Positions 17,225-28,434 of a DNA stretch of 64,000 nucleotides are shown here, piece by piece. The stretch's first letter is position 1. The number at the start of each line of letters is the position of its first letter. Below the pieces are notes generated by a model. It did no database searches. It was not told where the DNA came from and was given only the letters and a program-made list of their open reading frames with translations. The stretch is from positions 292,648-356,647 of the forward strand of contig NZ_KB235904.1 in the NCBI RefSeq assembly GCF_000332155.1, written 5' to 3'. Source of the DNA: Kamptonema formosum PCC 6407 (GTDB taxonomy: Bacteria; Cyanobacteriota; Cyanobacteriia; Cyanobacteriales; Microcoleaceae). Position numbers and translations under genes: made by a program.

Positions 17225-17573
17225 AGAAGGTCAGTATTTTTGTGGTGTTTTACCCAATCTTGTCTGAGGCTGCTCAATTGCACCCCGCCTTTAGTCTTAC
17301 CAGCTCGACCCAGACTTTTTAGATATTAATAAATTATAGCAGAAAGAATAAAAAACTAGTCATCCAGGAAAGAACCAAAATGCAGGTGAATCAATGGTTT
17401 AACTAATTCAAAATATCCTAACCTAAATTTAAAGATATATTATAGACTGGAAACTAGCGGCTGAAAACCAGCCGTTTATCCGTAATTTATAATTGCAAAT
17501 TTATAGATTTAATATCAAAGCTATGTTAAGAAAGAAAGTCAATAATCAAGCCAATAATCAAGCCATAGTAGAG
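17225..17573. other. Divergent promoter region between the GAF kinase and coaX, with a small hairpin
   Basis: 349 bp, A+T-rich, no gene seen. CGGCTG, loop AAAAC, CAGCCG then TTT occurs at 17458-17477, a short hairpin about 100 bp before the coaX ATG. I see no sure promoter boxes. Confidence 0.5.
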
Positions 17574-18326
17574 ATGAACCACCCTATCAAAATCGCTTTA
17601 ATGATTGGCAATTCGCGGCTGCACTGGGCAAAGTTTTCGGGTGCAGCACTTCAGGAAACCTGGGATACAGAGCATTTAACCCCTGATGCTGCAAAGCAGT
17701 TAAGTAATCAATTTAAGTTGTCCCCTGTTCCTATCTCTCTAGTTTTAGCTTCTGTAGTATCGCCGCAGGCGGAACTTTGGCAAAACTACCCTGACCTCCA
17801 TATAATTACTCTAGATCGATTGCCACTTTCCGGGCTCTACCCTACTCTAGGAATTGACAGGGCTTTGGCTGTATTAGGTGCTGGTACTGAGTTAGGTTGG
17901 CCCATTCTAGTAATTGACGCTGGCACTGCAATAACATTTACTGGAGCAGATATCAATAAGTGCCTAGTTGGTGGTGCAATCTTACCGGGCTTAGCTTTGC
18001 AGTTCTCTTCTTTAGCGCAAAAAACAGCAGCGCTACCATTAATAAAGTTACCAGAAAATTTGCCCCCACGCTGGGCTATGGATACACCACAGGCAATACA
18101 GAGCGGTATTATTTACACATTAGTTGCAGGAATTAAGGACTTTATAGAAGATTGGCTGTACCACTTTCCACAAAGTAAGGTTGCATTGACTGGAGGCGAT
18201 CGCACTTTTTTACTCACCTATCTTAAAACTCTCTTTCCCGATTTAGCTACCTCTATCATTGAAGCTCCCCATGCCATTTTTTGGGGAATGAGGGAAGTTA
18301 TATTAAATTTTGTTAATCATAAGTAA
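17574..18326 (+). CDS. coaX: Type III pantothenate kinase
   Basis: 250 aa from ATG 17574, preceded by a short GAGAT-type Shine-Dalgarno. Upstream ATG 17523 and TTG 17493 are open but would add a Asn/Gln-rich leader (VNNQANNQA) not expected in the family. It phosphorylates pantothenate, the first step to coenzyme A, independent of CoA feedback. Seen motifs: N-terminal ATP motif as LMIGNSRLHW, the GxDR motif GIDRALAVLGA, VIDAGTAITF and GGAILPGLALQ. Length matches the family. It is followed after 70 bp by the large kinase gene on the same strand. Confidence 0.9.
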   Translation: MNHPIKIALMIGNSRLHWAKFSGAALQETWDTEHLTPDAAKQLSNQFKLSPVPISLVLASVVSPQAELWQNYPDLHIITLDRLPLSGLYPTLGIDRALAVLGAGTELGWPILVIDAGTAITFTGADINKCLVGGAILPGLALQFSSLAQKTAALPLIKLPENLPPRWAMDTPQAIQSGIIYTLVAGIKDFIEDWLYHFPQSKVALTGGDRTFLLTYLKTLFPDLATSIIEAPHAIFWGMREVILNFVNHK

Positions 18327-18395
18327 TTATCATACAAAACAATAGAATTAGAAGATATACTTACATTAGTTTTCTTTCTTTATTAAGGCTGGAAA

Positions 18396-21300
18396 ATGGA
18401 GATCGTCACTCATCTGCCTGGATATACCATCACAGAACAAATCTATGGAGGTTCTCGTACTCTTGTCTATCGAGGTATTCGAGAGTGCGATCGCACTCTC
18501 GTAGCGATCAAACTGTTGCGAAATAAATACCCAAATTTCAACGAACTTGTCCAATTTCGCAATCAATACACCATCGCTAAAAGTCTTAACTTTCCTCGCA
18601 TTATTCAACCCCTAAGTCTAGAAACATATCACAATAGCTATGCCTTAATCATGGAAGACTTTGGTGGAGTCGCCCTATCTACTTATCTCCAACTAGAAAT
18701 AGATGAAAGTCAACGCTCTAAATCTTTACCTTCAGCAGAATTTCTCCAAATCGCCCTACAACTCACGGAGACTCTCCACTATCTCTACCAGAATAGAGTT
18801 ATTCATAAAGATATTAAACCCGCGAATATTCTCATAAATCCCGATACCAAACAAATCAAAATCACTGACTTTAGTATTTCTTCCCTCCTACCAAGAGAAA
18901 CCCAAGAAATTCAAAATCTCAATATCTTAGAAGGAACCTTAGCTTATCTATCTCCCGAACAAACTGGGAGAATGAATCGAGGCATAGATTATCGCAGTGA
19001 CTTTTATTCTCTGGGTGTCACCTTCTATAAATTATTGACAGGAAAGTTACCATTTATCTCGGAAGATGCAATGGAATTAGTACATTGTCATCTCGCCAAG
19101 GAGCCGATTCCAATTCATCAAATTCAGCCTCAAATTCCCTTAGTTTTATCAGCAATTGTCTGTAAGCTAATGGCGAAGAATGCCGAAGATCGCTATCAGA
19201 GTGCCTTGGGATTAAAGCACGATTTAGAGATGTGTTTAGCTCAGTTACAAACCACAGGTGAGATAGAAACATTTAAACTCGGAGAGCGAGATATTAGCGA
19301 TCGCTTTATCATCCCAGAAAAACTCTATGGCAGAGAAAACGAAGTAAATCAGCTATTAACTGCCTTTGAGAGAATCAGCACAGGTCAAACTGAAATGATG
19401 CTAGTGGCGGGATTTTCCGGCATTGGTAAAACCGCCGTTGTTAATGAAGTGCATAAACCCATTGTTCGGCAACGGGGTTATTTTATCAAAGGCAAATATG
19501 ACCAATTTCAGCGCAACATTCCCTTCAGTGCCATTGTCCAAGCTTTCCGCGATTTAATGGGGCAATTGTTAACGGAAAGCGATGTCAAAATTCAGCAATG
19601 GAGACATAAAATATTAGAGGCTGTCGGTGAAAATGGACAAGTAATTATTGACGTTATACCCGAATTAGAAAAGATTATTGGTACTCAACCCCCACCCATC
19701 AAATTATCGGGAATTGCAGCCCAAAATCGCTTTAATTTCCTCTTTCAAAAATTTCTTCAGGTTTTTACCCAAAAAGAACATCCATTAGTAATTTTCTTAG
19801 ATGATTTACAATGGGCTGATTCTGCTTCTTTGAATCTGATTCAATTATTAATTGTAAATAGAAAGCAGGGATATTTACTATTAATTGGAGCCTATCGAGA
19901 TAACGAAGTATCGCCCGCTCATCCTTTGATGATGAGATTAACGGAAATTAGTAAATCTGAGGCTGTTGTTAAGACAATTACTCTCGTACCTCTGAGTCAC
20001 GTCAAATTAAATCAATTTGTTGCCGATACACTAAAGTGTAGGGAGAATTCAGCTTTTTCTTTGTCGCAATTGATTTATCGGAAAACCCAGGGAAATCCCT
20101 TTTTTGCAACACAACTTCTCAAGTCATTATATCAAGATAAATTGATTAAATTTAATTTATCAGAGGGATGTTGGCAATGTGATATTTCTCAAATTAATCA
20201 GCAAACACTCACCGACGATGTAGTTGAGTTTATGGTATTTCAATTGCAAAGATTACCAGAATCAACCCAATCTACATTGAAACTAGCTGCTTGTATTGGC
20301 AACCAATTTGACTTGCAAACATTAGCGATTGTTTGTCAATTATCTGAGGTGGAAGTCGCAACTGATTTATGGGTCGCTTTACAGACCGATTTGATTTTAC
20401 CCCAAAGTGATATTTATAAGTTTTATCAGGGCGAAGATAACGATAAATTGAGGCTGGAAAATAAAAACACCAGCGAGCAAATAGCCAAGTATAGATTTTT
20501 GCATGACAGGGTACAACAAGCTGCCTATTCTTTGATTCCTGAAGACCAAAAACAAGTAACTCATTTAGCGATCGCTCGGTTGCTGCGACAAAGCACCCCA
20601 GACACCGAACTAGAAGCCAAGATTTTCGAGATTGTCAACCATTGGAACAGAGCGATCGCAATTATCCTTGACCAATCGGAAAAAGATAATCTTGCCCAAC
20701 TTAATTTAATTACTGGACGCAAAGCTAAAGCCTCAAATGCTTACGAACCAGCTTTCAAATATTTCACTACAGGTATAAATTTACTGTCTGATGGTGCTTG
20801 GCAGACCCAAACCAGCCTGATGTTAGGATTGCAGGAAGGAGCAACAGAAGCGGCGTATTTGTACGGTAATTACGAGCAAATGGAGCAGGGAGTAAAGGTG
20901 ATTTTAGCTGCAAATCTCCAAGCGACCGAGTACGTCAAGACCTACGAAATCCAGATTCAGGCTTATACAAATCAGGGGAGATTTCAAGAGGCGATCGCGA
21001 TCGCTTGTACTGCTTTAAGCGAATTTAACACTTACCTTCCAGAGCAGCCGACACCGACAGATATAACATCGGCTGTAGAAAAGGTAACGGAATTGCTTAA
21101 TGGTAGAACTGCTGAAGATTTACTCGATTTGCCTGTGATGACAGAACCGGAAGCAGTGGCAATTATGCAGTTACTTTCTAGTGTTACCGGTGCAGCCTAT
21201 CTTTCTGCTTCCCAACTATTTCCATTTATCGTTCTGACTCAAGTTATGTTGTCGATTCAGAAAGGTAATAACTCCCTATCAGCCTTTAGTTACATTAACT

Positions 21301-23792
21301 ATGCGATTTTATTGAGCAATATGTTAGGGGATTTGGATACAGCTTATGACTTTGCTCAGATGTCATCACAACTAATGGCAAAACTCAATGCACGTTTTAT
21401 CCAGCCAAAAGTTAATGTTCTCCTGGCTGCGTTTTTTATCCATTATAAATCTCATTTTCGCAACAGTTTAGCTTTATACAGGGAAGGCTTCCAGACAGGC
21501 CAGGAAGTCGGCGATATAGAGTTTGCAGGCTATAACGTCCACCATTTATGTCAGTGCGCTTATATAATTGGTCAGGATTTAAATACTTTGGCGACAGAAA
21601 CAGAGCCTTATTTAAATACCCTATCCAAGCTCAATCTCAAAATATGTTTAAACTACTCTCAGATTATTTTACAAGCAGTTGAGCGGCTCCAAAATAGTCA
21701 AAACCAGTCAACTTTGACAAATAAAACAGAGCAAATACACGCCGAACTCACCGCTACTAATGATTTAATTGGATTGCATTATTATTGGGTCTATAGCCTG
21801 ACTACTTCCTATCTCCTCAATCAATATCCACAGGCAATTCAAGATGCAATAGAAGTGCGTCAAACCCTAGCAGTTGCAGGAAGCGGGGGGATTAGCGAAT
21901 TAGTTTTTTACTTTTACGATTCCCTGACAGCACTGGCTACCCATACCGAAACTACAGACAAAACCGAACTGCTGGAGCGGGTTTCCAAAAATCAAGCCAT
22001 ACTCCACCATCGTGCAGTTTCCGCACCGATGAACTTTCAACATAAATACGACCTAGTAGAAGCTGAACAACATCGGGTTTTAGGCAAGAATTATGAAGCA
22101 GGAGACTGGTACGATCGCGCGATCGCAGGTGCTAAAGCCAATGACTATATCCAAGAAGAAGCTTTAGCGAACGAATTAGCCGCAAAATTTTACCTTGCTT
22201 GGGGGAGAGAAAAAATTGCCGCAGGTTATATGCAAGAAGCCTATTACTGTTATGCCCGATGGGGAGCCAAAGCTAAAGTAGTTGATTTAGAAAAACGTTA
22301 TCCCCAATTACTTGTGCCTATATTAAAGCAAAGCCGTTCGACCCTTTCCACTAATGAAACTATCTTCCCCTTGGAGACTGTTACATCTACCAGTTCTACT
22401 ACATCCAGCAGTACCAGTGTCTCAGATACCCTAGATTTAACAGCAATTCTCAAAGCATCTCAGACTATCTCTAGTGCCATCGAACTAGAAAAACTGCTGT
22501 CATCATTACTGAGAATCGTGATTGAAAATGCAGGAGCCCATAAATGCGTGTTAATGCTGTTGCAAGACCATCATCTGCTAATTCAAGGCGCAATTACTCA
22601 GGGAACACAAGCCATTGTGTTGCAAAGCCTTCCCCTTGAAGACAGTCAGGATATTCCCCATAAGCTAATTTATAAAGTTAAGCACAGCCAACAGACTGTG
22701 GTGCTACTGGATGCAACCGCAGATATTACCTTAGCTAATGACCCATACATCATCCGTCAGCAGCCCAAGAGTATTTTGTGTAACCCAATTTTGCATCAAG
22801 GCAAATTGATAGGCATTTTATATCTAGAAAATAGTTTAATTACAGGAGCCTTTACGAGCGATCGCGTTGAACTTCTGAATCTAATTTGCGCTCAAGCTGC
22901 GATTTCCTTAGAAAATGCTCGTCTTTATCAAGCAGCACAACAAGCCTTAAACGACCTCAAACAAGCCCAAATTACCATTATTCAAAGTGAAAAAATGTCC
23001 GCCTTGGGTAACTTAGTTGCTGGAGTTGCCCACGAAATTAATAACCCAGTTGGCTTTCTGACTGGCAATATTACTCCCGCCTTAGATTATATCAATGATT
23101 TGTTTGGTTTGCTCGATTTGTATCAACAAAAATATCCCCAACCAGATGCCGATATTCAAGAGGAAATTAAAACCATTGAGCTTGACTACATCCGGGAAGA
23201 CTTACCTAAGTTAGTTGAGTCGATGCAGGAAGGCGTAAAGCGAATTCAAGACATTAGCACCAGTTTGCGAACCTTCTCCCGTGCAGATACTAACCATCCG
23301 GTTGCCTGCAATATCCACGATGGGATTGATAGTACCATTATGATTCTGAAACATCGCCTCAAGGCTAACGAAAATCGTCCCCAAATCCAAGTGATTAAAG
23401 AGTATGGCAATTTACCGCAAATCAAATGTTATGCCGGACAATTAAATCAGGTATTTATGAATTTATTGAGCAATGCTATTGATGCCCTAGAAGAAGCAAG
23501 TCAAGGACGCAAGTATGCAGAAATTGCCAATCAAATTACTGTTAAAACTGAGCTATCAGATGATAAATATCTGGCAATTATTCGGATTAAAGATAATGGT
23601 ATTGGCATGACTGAAGCAGTACGCGCTCAAATTTTTGAGCATTTATTTACCACAAAAGGAGTAGGAAAAGGCACGGGATTAGGATTAGCGATCGCCCAGC
23701 AAATAATTGAAGAAAAACATCAGGGACAAATTACAGTCAATTCTGTCCCTGGTGAAGGTACTGTGTTTGCGATCGCTATCCCTGTTAAATAA
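18396..23792 (+). CDS. Ser/Thr kinase / AAA ATPase / GAF / histidine kinase multidomain protein
   Basis: 1798 aa. Domains: protein kinase 1-275 (Lys in VAIKLLRN, catalytic HKDIKPANIL about 137, DFS in place of DFG, GTLAYLSPEQTGRMNRG activation segment); AAA_16 ATPase 300-500 (Walker A AGFSGIGKTA about 337, Walker B VIFLDDLQWAD about 465); a helical TPR-like region 680-1310; GAF about 1345-1510; HisKA His about 1544 in GVAHEINNPVG; HATPase to the end ([14 protein letters not shown]). This architecture is common in filamentous cyanobacteria (the HstK type). No membrane segment. Two further kinases follow on the same strand. Ligand unknown. Confidence 0.92.
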   Translation: MEIVTHLPGYTITEQIYGGSRTLVYRGIRECDRTLVAIKLLRNKYPNFNELVQFRNQYTIAKSLNFPRIIQPLSLETYHNSYALIMEDFGGVALSTYLQLEIDESQRSKSLPSAEFLQIALQLTETLHYLYQNRVIHKDIKPANILINPDTKQIKITDFSISSLLPRETQEIQNLNILEGTLAYLSPEQTGRMNRGIDYRSDFYSLGVTFYKLLTGKLPFISEDAMELVHCHLAKEPIPIHQIQPQIPLVLSAIVCKLMAKNAEDRYQSALGLKHDLEMCLAQLQTTGEIETFKLGERDISDRFIIPEKLYGRENEVNQLLTAFERISTGQTEMMLVAGFSGIGKTAVVNEVHKPIVRQRGYFIKGKYDQFQRNIPFSAIVQAFRDLMGQLLTESDVKIQQWRHKILEAVGENGQVIIDVIPELEKIIGTQPPPIKLSGIAAQNRFNFLFQKFLQVFTQKEHPLVIFLDDLQWADSASLNLIQLLIVNRKQGYLLLIGAYRDNEVSPAHPLMMRLTEISKSEAVVKTITLVPLSHVKLNQFVADTLKCRENSAFSLSQLIYRKTQGNPFFATQLLKSLYQDKLIKFNLSEGCWQCDISQINQQTLTDDVVEFMVFQLQRLPESTQSTLKLAACIGNQFDLQTLAIVCQLSEVEVATDLWVALQTDLILPQSDIYKFYQGEDNDKLRLENKNTSEQIAKYRFLHDRVQQAAYSLIPEDQKQVTHLAIARLLRQSTPDTELEAKIFEIVNHWNRAIAIILDQSEKDNLAQLNLITGRKAKASNAYEPAFKYFTTGINLLSDGAWQTQTSLMLGLQEGATEAAYLYGNYEQMEQGVKVILAANLQATEYVKTYEIQIQAYTNQGRFQEAIAIACTALSEFNTYLPEQPTPTDITSAVEKVTELLNGRTAEDLLDLPVMTEPEAVAIMQLLSSVTGAAYLSASQLFPFIVLTQVMLSIQKGNNSLSAFSYINYAILLSNMLGDLDTAYDFAQMSSQLMAKLNARFIQPKVNVLLAAFFIHYKSHFRNSLALYREGFQTGQEVGDIEFAGYNVHHLCQCAYIIGQDLNTLATETEPYLNTLSKLNLKICLNYSQIILQAVERLQNSQNQSTLTNKTEQIHAELTATNDLIGLHYYWVYSLTTSYLLNQYPQAIQDAIEVRQTLAVAGSGGISELVFYFYDSLTALATHTETTDKTELLERVSKNQAILHHRAVSAPMNFQHKYDLVEAEQHRVLGKNYEAGDWYDRAIAGAKANDYIQEEALANELAAKFYLAWGREKIAAGYMQEAYYCYARWGAKAKVVDLEKRYPQLLVPILKQSRSTLSTNETIFPLETVTSTSSTTSSSTSVSDTLDLTAILKASQTISSAIELEKLLSSLLRIVIENAGAHKCVLMLLQDHHLLIQGAITQGTQAIVLQSLPLEDSQDIPHKLIYKVKHSQQTVVLLDATADITLANDPYIIRQQPKSILCNPILHQGKLIGILYLENSLITGAFTSDRVELLNLICAQAAISLENARLYQAAQQALNDLKQAQITIIQSEKMSALGNLVAGVAHEINNPVGFLTGNITPALDYINDLFGLLDLYQQKYPQPDADIQEEIKTIELDYIREDLPKLVESMQEGVKRIQDISTSLRTFSRADTNHPVACNIHDGIDSTIMILKHRLKANENRPQIQVIKEYGNLPQIKCYAGQLNQVFMNLLSNAIDALEEASQGRKYAEIANQITVKTELSDDKYLAIIRIKDNGIGMTEAVRAQIFEHLFTTKGVGKGTGLGLAIAQQIIEEKHQGQITVNSVPGEGTVFAIAIPVK

Positions 23793-23801
23793 TACAATAT
23801 A

Positions 23802-23882
23802 TTAGGAGGAACCTTAGCCGATCTCTGTCCCAAACAAGCTGGAAAAATGAATCGAAGTATAGACTACCGGGTTGAATTTTAA
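23802..23882 (+). pseudogene. Fossil of a second kinase-domain copy
   Basis: The spacer between two kinase genes encodes, without an interruption, LGGTLADLCPKQAGKMNRSI then DYRVEF and a stop. This aligns with EGTLAYLSPEQTGRMNRG then IDYRSDF in the activation segment of the gene just upstream (DNA about 18930-19010). Most nucleotides match as well. It is only 26 codons long with no start. It is best explained as the scar of a deleted paralogous kinase gene. Confidence 0.75.
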
Positions 23883-23898
23883 ACTAAAGGAGTAAAGT

Positions 23899-26800
23899 AT
23901 GACAGCAAATACGCTAGAATTAGAGAAATTACCTGCGAGAGAAAAGCAGTTCCAATATCGCTTAAGATCGATACTTATCTTGGTATCCCTGCTAGTTGCA
24001 GGATACATGGGTAACTATTTCGGATTTCCCATTATCTTTCATCTAGACTGGCTATTTGGCAGTATTTTTGTCATGCTAGTTGTCGGATTATATGGCTTAG
24101 GTTGGGGAACTATAGCCGCCATGATTTCCAGCGCCTATACAATCTCGATCTGGAATCATCCCTATGGATTTATTCTATTCACCCTAGAAGCGATTGTTGT
24201 TGGATGGGGACTGAAACGGCGCAGTAACAATTTATTATTAGTCGATGTAGTTTTTTGGGGAATCATGGGATTTCCTCTGTTTTGGTTACTCTATGGCGTT
24301 ATCGGGAAAATTCCCTTTCAAAGTGTTTTATTGATTTCGTTCAAAAATCCAATTAACCAAATTTGTAACGCTCTAATTGCCAGTCTAATTTTGACTCATA
24401 CACCTATTACTAAATGGCTGCGTGTCAAGAATAGCAGGACTCATGCCTTTGAACAAACTCTCCTCAACTTGTTAGTGGCTTTTGTCTTATTACCAGCAAT
24501 GTTACTGACCATTTGGAACTGTCAGGATGCAACTTTAACAGAACAAAAAAGTGTTTTAGCTAATTTGGAAGATGTTAGACAAAATGCCAGTAAAAATCTT
24601 CTAGACTGGCATCAGCAAAGCTTGGTTAAACTACAAGCCTTGGCCTCGCGCGAGCAGGAGAGGGATTTGTTGGACGAGGCGGGAATGCAGGAAAAAATAA
24701 AAATTGTTCAAGAAACAATACCAGAGTTTCGCAATCTCTACACTACAGATACAGAGGGAAACATTCTAAATTCAACTGCCGTTCAAAACATTAATCAAAA
24801 AGCAGCCAAGCTTGATTTTTTGCCGTTTCAGACTTTATTAACAGCAAAACAGCCGATGCTTTCTGAGGTAGTAACGGTATCCAATTTACCGACAATTATT
24901 CAGACAGTACCGATTTTTCAGAGCGAGCAACTTGTGGGGCAAGTCTTAGCAGAAATTGATATCAATACTTTGAAAAAAAGGTTGCTTAATAGTCAAACTG
25001 AATTAATCAAGTCTGTGAGTCTGTTGGATCGGCAAAATCGAATTATTGCCAGCAATCGCAGCGAATTAAAGCTAGGAGAAATCTTCGATCGAGATGGGAA
25101 TGGTGAAATTCGCCAGCTTAATCAAAATACTCATATTTGGATACCGAACCTATCTAAAACCTCTAAGGTTGTGCGTTGGAGAAAATCATTTTACGTACAA
25201 AATAGTCCTATTGGTGGCGACCTACCTTGGATAATAGCGATCGAAGAAGCTAATGCTTCCCATCTACTAGCGCTCGATCGAATTTATACCAAAAGCTTCG
25301 CTATTTTGATGGTGCTTGCCATTCTATCACCCCTCCTAGCCAAAACCATCAGCAGCAGTCTGGTTAAGCCTTTACTAGAACTTGCCAATCTCACTAGCAA
25401 TTTGCCAGATAAACTCACAGAACAACAATCCCTGCAAATTCCTGGTAGTCCAATTACTGAAATTAACACCCTCTCCAGTAACTTCCAAGTCATGGCAGGT
25501 GCTCTCCAAGATAAATTTCAAGAAATTCAGCAAGTCAATGTGGAGATTCAGCAGGCTAAAGAATTTGCAGATGCGGCAAACAATGCCAAAAGCGAATTTC
25601 TTGCTAACATGAGTCATGAATTGCGAACGCCGCTTAATGGTATTCTTGGCTATGCCCAAATCTTGCAGCGCAGCGAACCTCTCAGCGAAAAAGGACACAA
25701 AGGCATCGATATTATCTACCAATGCGGCTCTCATTTACTAACCTTAATTAACGATATTTTAGACCTCTCCAAAATCGAAGCCCGCAAACTAGATTTGTAT
25801 CCGGCACCTTTGCACTTACCCTCATTTCTACAAAATGTTATCGAAATCAATCGCATCCGGGCCGAACAAAAAGGCATTACCTTTGATTACCAAGCTAATT
25901 CCCAGCTACCTATCGGAGTTTATGCTGATGAAAAACGTTTGCGTCAGGTTTTAATTAATCTATTGGGTAATGCGATCAAATTCACCGACAAAGGTAGTGT
26001 TACTTTTAAAGTTGAACCTATCGGTCAAAAAATTCGCTTTCAAATTGCAGATACCGGAACCGGTATGACTTCAGAGCAAGTCGAAAAAATCTTTCTGCCC
26101 TTTGAACAAGTCGGCGATACTAAAAAGCAAGCCGAAGGTACGGGATTGGGATTAGCAATTAGTCATAAAATTGTGGCGCTAATGGGGAGTGAAATTACTG
26201 TCGATAGTATTCCTGGTGAAGGTAGCACCTTTTCCTTTGAAGTAGAATTACCTGAAGCTGAAGATTGGGCAAGCACTTCTCGATTAGTCCCGGAAGGGAA
26301 GATAGTTAGTTATGCCGGTGAGAAGCGGCGCATATTAGTTATAGACGATCGCTGGGAAAATCGATCGGTTATAGTCAATCTGTTAGAACCCATCGGCTTT
26401 GAAGTCATTGAAGCTGCCAACGGGATCGAAGGCATCGAACAGGCGCTGAAAACCTTACCCGATTTAACTATTACCGACTTAAGTATGCCTATAATGGATG
26501 GGTTTGAATTTTTGCGTCAACTCCGTTCCCATCCCCAATTACAAAACCAGATTGCGATCGTCTCTTCTGCCAGCGTATTTGAGATCGATCGCCATAATAG
26601 CCTGAAGGCAGGAGGCAATGATTTCTTGCCCAAACCCGTGCAAGCTGAAACTTTGCTCGAGATCCTTCAAAGCCACCTGCAATTAGAGTGGATTTACGAC
26701 ACAAATAATAGCGAGAACGAGAATTCTGAGTTAGCAACCGATGAAATTCAGCCACCAGCCATAGAAATCTTAAACCAACTCTTTGAACTTGCACAAGATG

Positions 26801-26940
26801 GCGAACTAGACGGTATTATTGAAGTAGCACAACAAATTCAACAGGGTAATACGGCTGCTTTTGCCGGACAACTGATCCGCCTTGCCGATGCTTGCGAAAT
26901 CCGACAACTGCGGGCATTGATCCAACACTATTTGCCTTGA
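23899..26940 (+). CDS. Membrane-bound hybrid sensor histidine kinase with C-terminal receiver
   Basis: 1013 aa. The N-terminus (20-205) has five to six membrane helices like a MASE-type input region. A periplasmic Cache-like part (about 215-450, [18 protein letters not shown]) is closed by another helix (about 455-480) and a HAMP ([13 protein letters not shown]). Then a coiled coil, HisKA with His about 573 ([20 protein letters not shown]), HATPase ([23 protein letters not shown]) and a receiver (about 808-930, Asp in [15 protein letters not shown], Lys in DFLPKPV). A helical tail could be HPt-like, but I see no sure phosphoacceptor His. AAAGGAG precedes the ATG. It lies 106 bp after the large kinase and 15 bp before the next. 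Confidence 0.88.
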   Translation: MTANTLELEKLPAREKQFQYRLRSILILVSLLVAGYMGNYFGFPIIFHLDWLFGSIFVMLVVGLYGLGWGTIAAMISSAYTISIWNHPYGFILFTLEAIVVGWGLKRRSNNLLLVDVVFWGIMGFPLFWLLYGVIGKIPFQSVLLISFKNPINQICNALIASLILTHTPITKWLRVKNSRTHAFEQTLLNLLVAFVLLPAMLLTIWNCQDATLTEQKSVLANLEDVRQNASKNLLDWHQQSLVKLQALASREQERDLLDEAGMQEKIKIVQETIPEFRNLYTTDTEGNILNSTAVQNINQKAAKLDFLPFQTLLTAKQPMLSEVVTVSNLPTIIQTVPIFQSEQLVGQVLAEIDINTLKKRLLNSQTELIKSVSLLDRQNRIIASNRSELKLGEIFDRDGNGEIRQLNQNTHIWIPNLSKTSKVVRWRKSFYVQNSPIGGDLPWIIAIEEANASHLLALDRIYTKSFAILMVLAILSPLLAKTISSSLVKPLLELANLTSNLPDKLTEQQSLQIPGSPITEINTLSSNFQVMAGALQDKFQEIQQVNVEIQQAKEFADAANNAKSEFLANMSHELRTPLNGILGYAQILQRSEPLSEKGHKGIDIIYQCGSHLLTLINDILDLSKIEARKLDLYPAPLHLPSFLQNVIEINRIRAEQKGITFDYQANSQLPIGVYADEKRLRQVLINLLGNAIKFTDKGSVTFKVEPIGQKIRFQIADTGTGMTSEQVEKIFLPFEQVGDTKKQAEGTGLGLAISHKIVALMGSEITVDSIPGEGSTFSFEVELPEAEDWASTSRLVPEGKIVSYAGEKRRILVIDDRWENRSVIVNLLEPIGFEVIEAANGIEGIEQALKTLPDLTITDLSMPIMDGFEFLRQLRSHPQLQNQIAIVSSASVFEIDRHNSLKAGGNDFLPKPVQAETLLEILQSHLQLEWIYDTNNSENENSELATDEIQPPAIEILNQLFELAQDGELDGIIEVAQQIQQGNTAAFAGQLIRLADACEIRQLRALIQHYLP

Positions 26941-26955
26941 AACCTTAGAGAAATT

Positions 26956-28233
26956 ATGGCTCAGCCTACCCAACCTTTTATCTTGATTGTGGATGATAAT
27001 ACAACTAATCTATCTGTGCTATCTCAAGCCTTGAAAGCTGCCCAGTATAAAGTACGCATGGCTACAGATGGCGAAGATGCTCTGGCACAGGTAGAGCGCC
27101 ACCATCCCGAATTAATCCTGCTAGATATTGAAATGCCGAACATGGATGGTTTTGAAACCTGTCGCCGCCTGCAAGCTAACCCTACTACCCAAGGGATTCC
27201 CATCATTTTTATGACATCCCTAGCGGATACCGAAAAGAAAGTCAAAGGCTTATCTTTAGGCGCTGTTGATTACATTACCAAACCCTTTGAAGCATCGGAA
27301 GTGTTAGCTCGGATCAAAGTTCATTGGCGATTGAAGCAGCTTACTGACTCTTTGGAACGGCAAGTTTCCGAGCGAACCCAAGCTCTGGAACAGGCTCAAG
27401 TGCAACTGGTGCAACAGGAGAAACTCTCGGCACTGGGGGAGTTGGTGGCTGGGGTTGCCCACGAAATTAACAATCCTCTCGGTTGCATTGTTGGCAATGT
27501 CAATGCTGCTGAAGATTACATTAATGACTTGTTAGAAATTATCGATCTCTATGCTGAGAAATTTCCCCAGCCTGGTGCAGAAATTGAAGCTAAACTCAAA
27601 GAGATCGACTTAGATTATCTTCGCGAAGATTTACCAAAACTGATTGGCGCGATGAAAGATGGAGGGGAGCGCATCACGACTATCAGTAAGAGTCTCCGCA
27701 TTTTCTCTCGCGCTGATAGCGATGTTAAGCAAGATTTTAATATTCACGATGGCATCGATAGCACGGTGATGATTTTACGCCATCGCCTTAAAGCTAACAA
27801 TTATCGTCCTGAAATTAAAGTGATTGCAAAGTATGGCAATCTGCCAGAAATTAAATGTTTTCCGGGTCAACTTAATCAGGTGTTTATAAATTTGTTAGCC
27901 AATGCGATCGATGCGATCGATGAAGGCAATCAAGGGCTTACTTATGCCGAGATTCAAGCTCGGAGTAACCATATTATTATCAAAACCGAATTATCACCGC
28001 AACAACAAGTAGTTATTCGGATTCAAGATAATGGTAAGGGGATGACTGAGGAGGTAAAGAAAAGGATTTTCGATCGCTTATTTACTACCAAAGGAGTTGG
28101 GAAAGGCACGGGGTTAGGGTTGGCGATTGCCCATCAAATTATAGTTGATAAGCATCATGGATCGATCGGTGTCAATTCTTCACTAGGAGCAGGAACAGAG
28201 TTTGTTATCACCTTACCACTTAAAATGGTATAG
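26956..28233 (+). CDS. Receiver-histidine kinase (response regulator fused to kinase)
   Basis: 425 aa, soluble. The receiver is N-terminal (1-125): acidic pair in ILIVDDNT, phospho-Asp in LILLDIEMPNMDGFET, Lys in DYITKPFEAS. A coiled-coil linker leads to HisKA (LVAGVAHEINNPLG, His about 173) and HATPase ([24 protein letters not shown]). The kinase half is strikingly like the end of the 1798-aa protein, sharing segments such as IHDGIDST and INLLANAIDAID, so the two are paralogues. The receiver may accept phosphate from the hybrid kinase encoded 15 bp upstream. Output partner not in the window. Confidence 0.9.
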   Translation: MAQPTQPFILIVDDNTTNLSVLSQALKAAQYKVRMATDGEDALAQVERHHPELILLDIEMPNMDGFETCRRLQANPTTQGIPIIFMTSLADTEKKVKGLSLGAVDYITKPFEASEVLARIKVHWRLKQLTDSLERQVSERTQALEQAQVQLVQQEKLSALGELVAGVAHEINNPLGCIVGNVNAAEDYINDLLEIIDLYAEKFPQPGAEIEAKLKEIDLDYLREDLPKLIGAMKDGGERITTISKSLRIFSRADSDVKQDFNIHDGIDSTVMILRHRLKANNYRPEIKVIAKYGNLPEIKCFPGQLNQVFINLLANAIDAIDEGNQGLTYAEIQARSNHIIIKTELSPQQQVVIRIQDNGKGMTEEVKKRIFDRLFTTKGVGKGTGLGLAIAHQIIVDKHHGSIGVNSSLGAGTEFVITLPLKMV

Positions 28234-28434
28234 GCGGTTAGGGGCTAGGGGCTAGGGGCTAGGGGCTAGGGGGAGGGGGAAGATGGGGAAGATGGGGAAG
28301 GTAAGTAGGAGGGATTAGCAATTAGCAATTAGCAATTAGTAATTAGCAATTAGTAATTAGCAATTAGCAATTAGCAATTAGCAATTAGCAATTAGCAATT
28401 AGCAATTAGCAATTAGCAATTAACAAACAACAAT
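28234..28434. repeat. Heptamer arrays: GGGGCTA, GATGGGGAA and about 15 copies of AATTAGC
   Basis: 28237-28270 has GGGGCTA repeats, 28270-28300 has GGGGAAGATGGGGAAGATGG, and 28316-28424 has roughly 15 copies of AATTAGC with few variants (AATTAGT). It separates convergent genes. No gene is present. Confidence 0.9.
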
